Assembly: GCF_000718095.1 (NCBI RefSeq)
Contig: NZ_JOEI01000012.1
Span: 124,001-188,000, forward strand
Length of the DNA: 64,000 nt
DNA from: Streptomyces scopuliridis RB72
GTDB taxonomy: Bacteria; Actinomycetota; Actinomycetes; Streptomycetales; Streptomycetaceae
Direction: 5' to 3'
Positions 60,921 to 64,000 of this stretch are shown one piece after another. A model generated the notes under the pieces. It worked only from the letters and a program-made list of their open reading frames with translations, searched no databases and was not told the DNA's origin. The translations under genes were made by a program, and so were the position numbers. Each line of letters starts with the position of its first letter. The stretch's first letter is position 1.

Positions 60921-61341
60921 CCGCAGGTCCGAGGCACCCTAGCGGGCCTGGCGTAGCGCTGACGTAAGCACCGGTACCGGTCCGAACTGCCCGACCGGGC
61001 GGTGGATTTCATCGCTCGGCCGGTACGGGACCCCGCAGCTGGGTACCACCGCGTCGGCCGTGCCGGCCGGATGGCGGGCGCGGGCGCGGGCCGAGGAGGA
61101 ATCCCCCTCTGTGGCGAATGAAATCACATTATGCGTAGCGGATTACATATTCCTCTGGCTAGGAAATGCCATATGTCACATTGATTCCCGGCGTGCGCCG
61201 GGGCTTTCTTCTCGCGTGAACGCCGTATTCACCGATATCGCGGACCCGTACGGATGACATGCGCTCTTCCCCTCTTCCCCGCGTGCTTTCCGAGGTGCCA
61301 TAAAGGGCGGGGGAAATTCCCCGCCAAGGAATGAGGGAAGC
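60921..61341. other. Chromosomal intergenic region
   Basis: About 420 bases with no supported gene. An AT-rich stretch (about 61110-61180) probably carries the promoter of the secreted protein. Frames here are tRNA-derived or lack ribosome sites. Confidence 0.6.
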
Positions 61342-61692
61342 ATGCGTAGATTGCGTGGCAAGGCAGGGGTTCTCGCGGTTCTCGCCGTACTCGCGGTCGG
61401 CGGTACGGGAGTCGCCTCGGCCGTACAGACGGACGGTTCCGGCTCCGGTTCCGGCGAGCCGCACGTCGAGTACACCGGCGTCATCAAGGGCCCGGAGAAC
61501 GCGAACGTCCACAAGGCCAAGCGCCTGAACGCCGAGGAGTGGGGGCTGATCTACAACACGGAGACGGTCCATCTGAAGTGCAAGAGCCGCGGCGGCGGAC
61601 ACACCTGGTACCAGCTCGCGGGGCAGCCGGACAGGTGGATCGTCGGATTCAAGCTCGAAAATCTCACCCCCGGAATTCCAAACTGTCTGTGA
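61342..61692 (+). CDS. Small secreted protein
   Basis: 116 residues: Arg-rich start, hydrophobic core (GVLAVLAVLAVGGTGVASA), cleavage near ASA, then a Gly/Ser linker. The mature part (NAEEWGLIYNTETVHLKCKS and the final NCL) has two Cys that could pair and may be SH3-like. ATG after GAGGGAA. Confidence 0.8.
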   Translation: MRRLRGKAGVLAVLAVLAVGGTGVASAVQTDGSGSGSGEPHVEYTGVIKGPENANVHKAKRLNAEEWGLIYNTETVHLKCKSRGGGHTWYQLAGQPDRWIVGFKLENLTPGIPNCL

Positions 61693-61869
61693 CGGTTCCG
61701 GGAAACCACTGAACATATGCGGCCGCGGCGGCACACTTCAGTGATATGCCTCCACGGCCGTGCTGGATCACCGGGTGTCAGGTGCCCGGTGATCCGGCGA
61801 TTCCGGCGATTCCGGCAGTACCCGCGATCAGACAAAGACGAAGAAGACAAGGGAGAGCGAGGATCACAA

Positions 61870-63471
61870 GTGATACGGCAGAAGACGGCGACGGCGTACG
61901 GCGCGGTCCGTACCCTGCGCAACGTCCGGCTCGGCGCCGGCGGCCCCATGTGCGACGTACGGATCGAGGGCGGGCGCGTCAGCGAGATCCACCCCGGCGG
62001 CACGGTGACGGCACCGCGAGGCGTTGGCGGGCCGGACGTCGATCTCGACGGCCGTACGCTGCTGCCCGGCTTGTGGGACGCGCATGTGCATATCGTCCAG
62101 TGGGCCGTCGCCCGCCGCCGTCTCGATCTGGCGGGCACAGGCTCGGCGCGCGCCGCAGCGGAGGTCGCCAGGGAACGGGCCGCGTCGATGGGCCCCGGTG
62201 AACTGCTCGTCGGCTACGGCTTCCGGGACGGGCTGTGGCCGGACGCACCCCACAAGGATCTGCTGGACGCCGTGCTCCCGGACCACCCGGTGCTCCTCGT
62301 CAGCGCCGATCTGCACTCGGCCTGGCTCAACTCCCCCGGGCTCGCGCTTCTCGGCAGGGGCGACCACCCCAACGGGCTGCTGCGCGAGGAGGAATGCCTC
62401 CGGGCCACCGCCCAACTGTCGTCCGTGACCACCGAGATGAGCGACGCGTGGGTCCGGGAGGCGTGTGCCGCGGCGGCACGGCGCGGCATCACCGGCATCC
62501 TGGATTTCGAGTACGCGGACAACGTCACCGACTGGACCCGCCGGATGACAACCGGTCCGGCGGCTACAGCCGCGGTCGGCGGCGATACGTCCGGCCTCCT
62601 GATACCGACACCGACCCGGCCCCCGATACCGATACCGGCCCCGATACCGGTCAGAGTGGCCGCCGCCGTCTACCCCGAGCATCTGGACGCGGCCATCGGC
62701 AGAGGGCTGCGTACCGGCGTCGCGCTGCGTGAGGTCCCCGGCGGGCTGCTGGAGACCGGCCCGCTGAAACTGTTCACCGACGGCTCACTGAACACCCGAA
62801 CGGCCCTGTGCCACGACCCGTATCCCGGCATGCCGTCCGGCGGCCCCGGGGAGTACGGGCTCGCCCAGGTCACTCCCGAGGCGCTGACCGCCGTGATGCG
62901 CCGGGCCGCCGCACACGGTATCGAGCCCGCGGTCCACGCCATCGGGGACCGCGCCAACGAGATGGCGCTCGACGCCTTCGAAGCCGTCCGCTGCCGGGGC
63001 AGGATCGAGCACGGCCAGCTCCTGCGTCCCGAGGACATACCGCGCTTCGCGGCTCTGGACGTCACCGTTGGTGTACAGCCCACGCACGCGGTGGACGACC
63101 GGGATGTCGCCGACCGGTACTGGCACGGCCGTACGCACCGCGCCTTCCCGTTCGCGGATCTGCTCGCCTCGGGGGCCGCGCTGGAGCTGGGTTCCGACGC
63201 GCCCGTGGCGCCGCTCGATCCCTGGCGGAGCATCGCGAACGCCGTCGCCCGTACCGACGACGCCCGCCCCGCCTGGCACCCGGAACAGCGGCTGTCCGTC
63301 GCGCAGGCCCTGGCGGCCTCGGCCCGCGGACGCCGTTCCGTACGGGTCGGGGACCGCGCCGATCTGGTGGTCGTGGACGTGGATCCGCTCACCGCCGACT
63401 TGGCCGTGCTGCGCGACATGCCGGTGTACGGAGCGATGCTCGCCGGTGCCTGGACCCATCTCGCCGCCTGA
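61870..63471 (+). CDS. YtcJ-type amidohydrolase
   Basis: 533 residues of the amidohydrolase-3 class. The metal motif is LLPGLWDAHVHIV, and VHAIGDRANEMALDAFEAV, RIEHGQLL and LGSDAPVAPLDPW are diagnostic. Short repeats encode PIPIPAPIPV around 62600-62655. Members hydrolyse formamides or similar amides; the substrate is unknown. GTG at 61870 has GAGGA seven bases upstream; the frame to 61717 has no site. Confidence 0.88.
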   Translation: MIRQKTATAYGAVRTLRNVRLGAGGPMCDVRIEGGRVSEIHPGGTVTAPRGVGGPDVDLDGRTLLPGLWDAHVHIVQWAVARRRLDLAGTGSARAAAEVARERAASMGPGELLVGYGFRDGLWPDAPHKDLLDAVLPDHPVLLVSADLHSAWLNSPGLALLGRGDHPNGLLREEECLRATAQLSSVTTEMSDAWVREACAAAARRGITGILDFEYADNVTDWTRRMTTGPAATAAVGGDTSGLLIPTPTRPPIPIPAPIPVRVAAAVYPEHLDAAIGRGLRTGVALREVPGGLLETGPLKLFTDGSLNTRTALCHDPYPGMPSGGPGEYGLAQVTPEALTAVMRRAAAHGIEPAVHAIGDRANEMALDAFEAVRCRGRIEHGQLLRPEDIPRFAALDVTVGVQPTHAVDDRDVADRYWHGRTHRAFPFADLLASGAALELGSDAPVAPLDPWRSIANAVARTDDARPAWHPEQRLSVAQALAASARGRRSVRVGDRADLVVVDVDPLTADLAVLRDMPVYGAMLAGAWTHLAA

Positions 63472-63538
63472 GCCCCGCCCCTGGTGACGGCGCGTACGGG
63501 CAGGGCCGGAGAGCCGGCCGGGTCGTATCGTGGAGAGC

Positions 63539-64000
63539 GTGGCGGGCCGCCCCGGGGGGCACAAGGGGGCCTCGCGCCACGCCCCGGCCTCGCGACACGG
63601 CCCGGTCGCCGCGGTCGCGTCGGTACGTCCGCTCTGGTGGGCCGTGTCGGCCCTGCTGGTGGCGGCCGCCGTGGTCGTCGCGCTCACCCGGCGCCACGAA
63701 CTGGTCAACGCCGTAGATCTCATCGATGACGTCCGGCTGCCCAGGCTGCTGGTCGCCGCCGGGTTCGAGGCGGCTTCCCTGGCCTGTCTGGCGGCCGTGC
63801 AGCACTGGCTGCTGAGCGCGGGCGGTGCGCGGATCCGGCTGCGGGTCGTCGGCGCCGTCGTGCTGGCGGCCAACGCCATCGCTGGGGCGCTGCCCGGTGG
63901 GGCGGCGTTCGCGGCGGCGTGGGTGTTCCGGCAGTTCCGCCGCCGGGGCGCGGGGCAGGTCCTCGCCGGGACCGTACTGGTGGTCGCGGGGCTGCTGTCC
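63539..64000 (+). CDS. LPG-synthase/UPF0104-like membrane protein (3' end outside window)
   Basis: 154 codons visible, open to the end. Hydrophobic helices start at WWAVSALLVAAAVVVAL. NAIAGALPGGAAFAAAWVFR is the conserved family segment. GTG behind GGAGA. Flippase-like membrane domain; a catalytic domain would lie beyond the window. Confidence 0.8.
   Translation, partial: MAGRPGGHKGASRHAPASRHGPVAAVASVRPLWWAVSALLVAAAVVVALTRRHELVNAVDLIDDVRLPRLLVAAGFEAASLACLAAVQHWLLSAGGARIRLRVVGAVVLAANAIAGALPGGAAFAAAWVFRQFRRRGAGQVLAGTVLVVAGLLS

Noticed and set aside
60821..61012. Frame with AGLEPAAKCLEG-like peptide
   Set aside because: It is the reverse translation of the tRNA-derived attR core, a common artefact.

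Overview
The window is high-GC actinobacterial DNA and almost certainly from Streptomyces or a close relative. The evidence is codon use rich in G/C third positions, frequent GTG and TTG starts, dense ATGA-type gene overlaps, a PknG-like kinase, a TQXA/LAETG cell-wall protein, and a prophage carrying WhiB-, Lsr2- and DUF6197-type genes. It holds three blocks: chromosome (1-19296), an apparently intact 41.6 kb prophage (19297-60878) and chromosome again (60879-64000).

Left chromosome. Positions 1-8287 form a co-directional phospho-signalling cluster: a coiled-coil protein (start outside the window), a PknG-like Ser/Thr kinase with TPR tail, a PP2C phosphatase, a VWA protein and an FHA protein. 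The kinase, phosphatase and FHA protein each carry N-terminal Cys4 zinc ribbons. Next come a protein-L-isoaspartate-type methyltransferase, a group II truncated haemoglobin, and a minus-strand run of a conserved hypothetical, a hotdog thioesterase and the ABC-F translation factor EttA. After these are a sortase-anchored thioester-domain surface protein, an SSB paralogue and two overlapping dynamin-like GTPases.

Prophage. It sits in a tRNA-Arg(UCU) gene. A 45-bp identical core (19297-19341 and 60834-60878) restores the tRNA 3' end at the left junction, and the phage supplies a new hairpin there. The original tRNA terminator lies beyond attR. Module order is: tyrosine integrase; small minus-strand gene; divergent XRE repressor / Cro-like pair with four related 16-bp operator-like palindromes, one of them in front of the integrase; an early operon (DUF6197, zinc-motif proteins, YqaJ exonuclease, ERF annealing protein, DEDD exonuclease, RusA-like resolvase); a replication-type HTH protein whose gene contains six iteron-like repeats; a WhiB-family protein; a block of small membrane proteins resembling plasmid spread genes plus minus-strand accessory genes; small and large terminase, portal-MuF fusion, HK97-type protease and capsid, head-tail and tail genes with a probable -1 frameshift chaperone, a 1088-residue tape measure, Dit, Tal-like hub and minor tail proteins; amidase endolysin and holins; and a right-end accessory module (XRE-TPR regulator, DUF7848/Lsr2-like fusion, small membrane and charged proteins, XRE protein). 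This is a siphovirus with an HK97-type head.

Right chromosome: a small secreted Cys-containing protein, a YtcJ-type amidohydrolase, and the start of a LPG-synthase/UPF0104-like membrane protein running off the window.

The most interesting observations are the iterons inside the replication gene, whose reading frame changes between copies (arguing for a DNA-level origin); the shared operator set tying the lysogeny switch to the integrase; a two-copy element upstream of the terminase and capsid genes; and several unusual domain fusions in phage accessory genes. All functional calls come from reading motifs and context; no database search was run.
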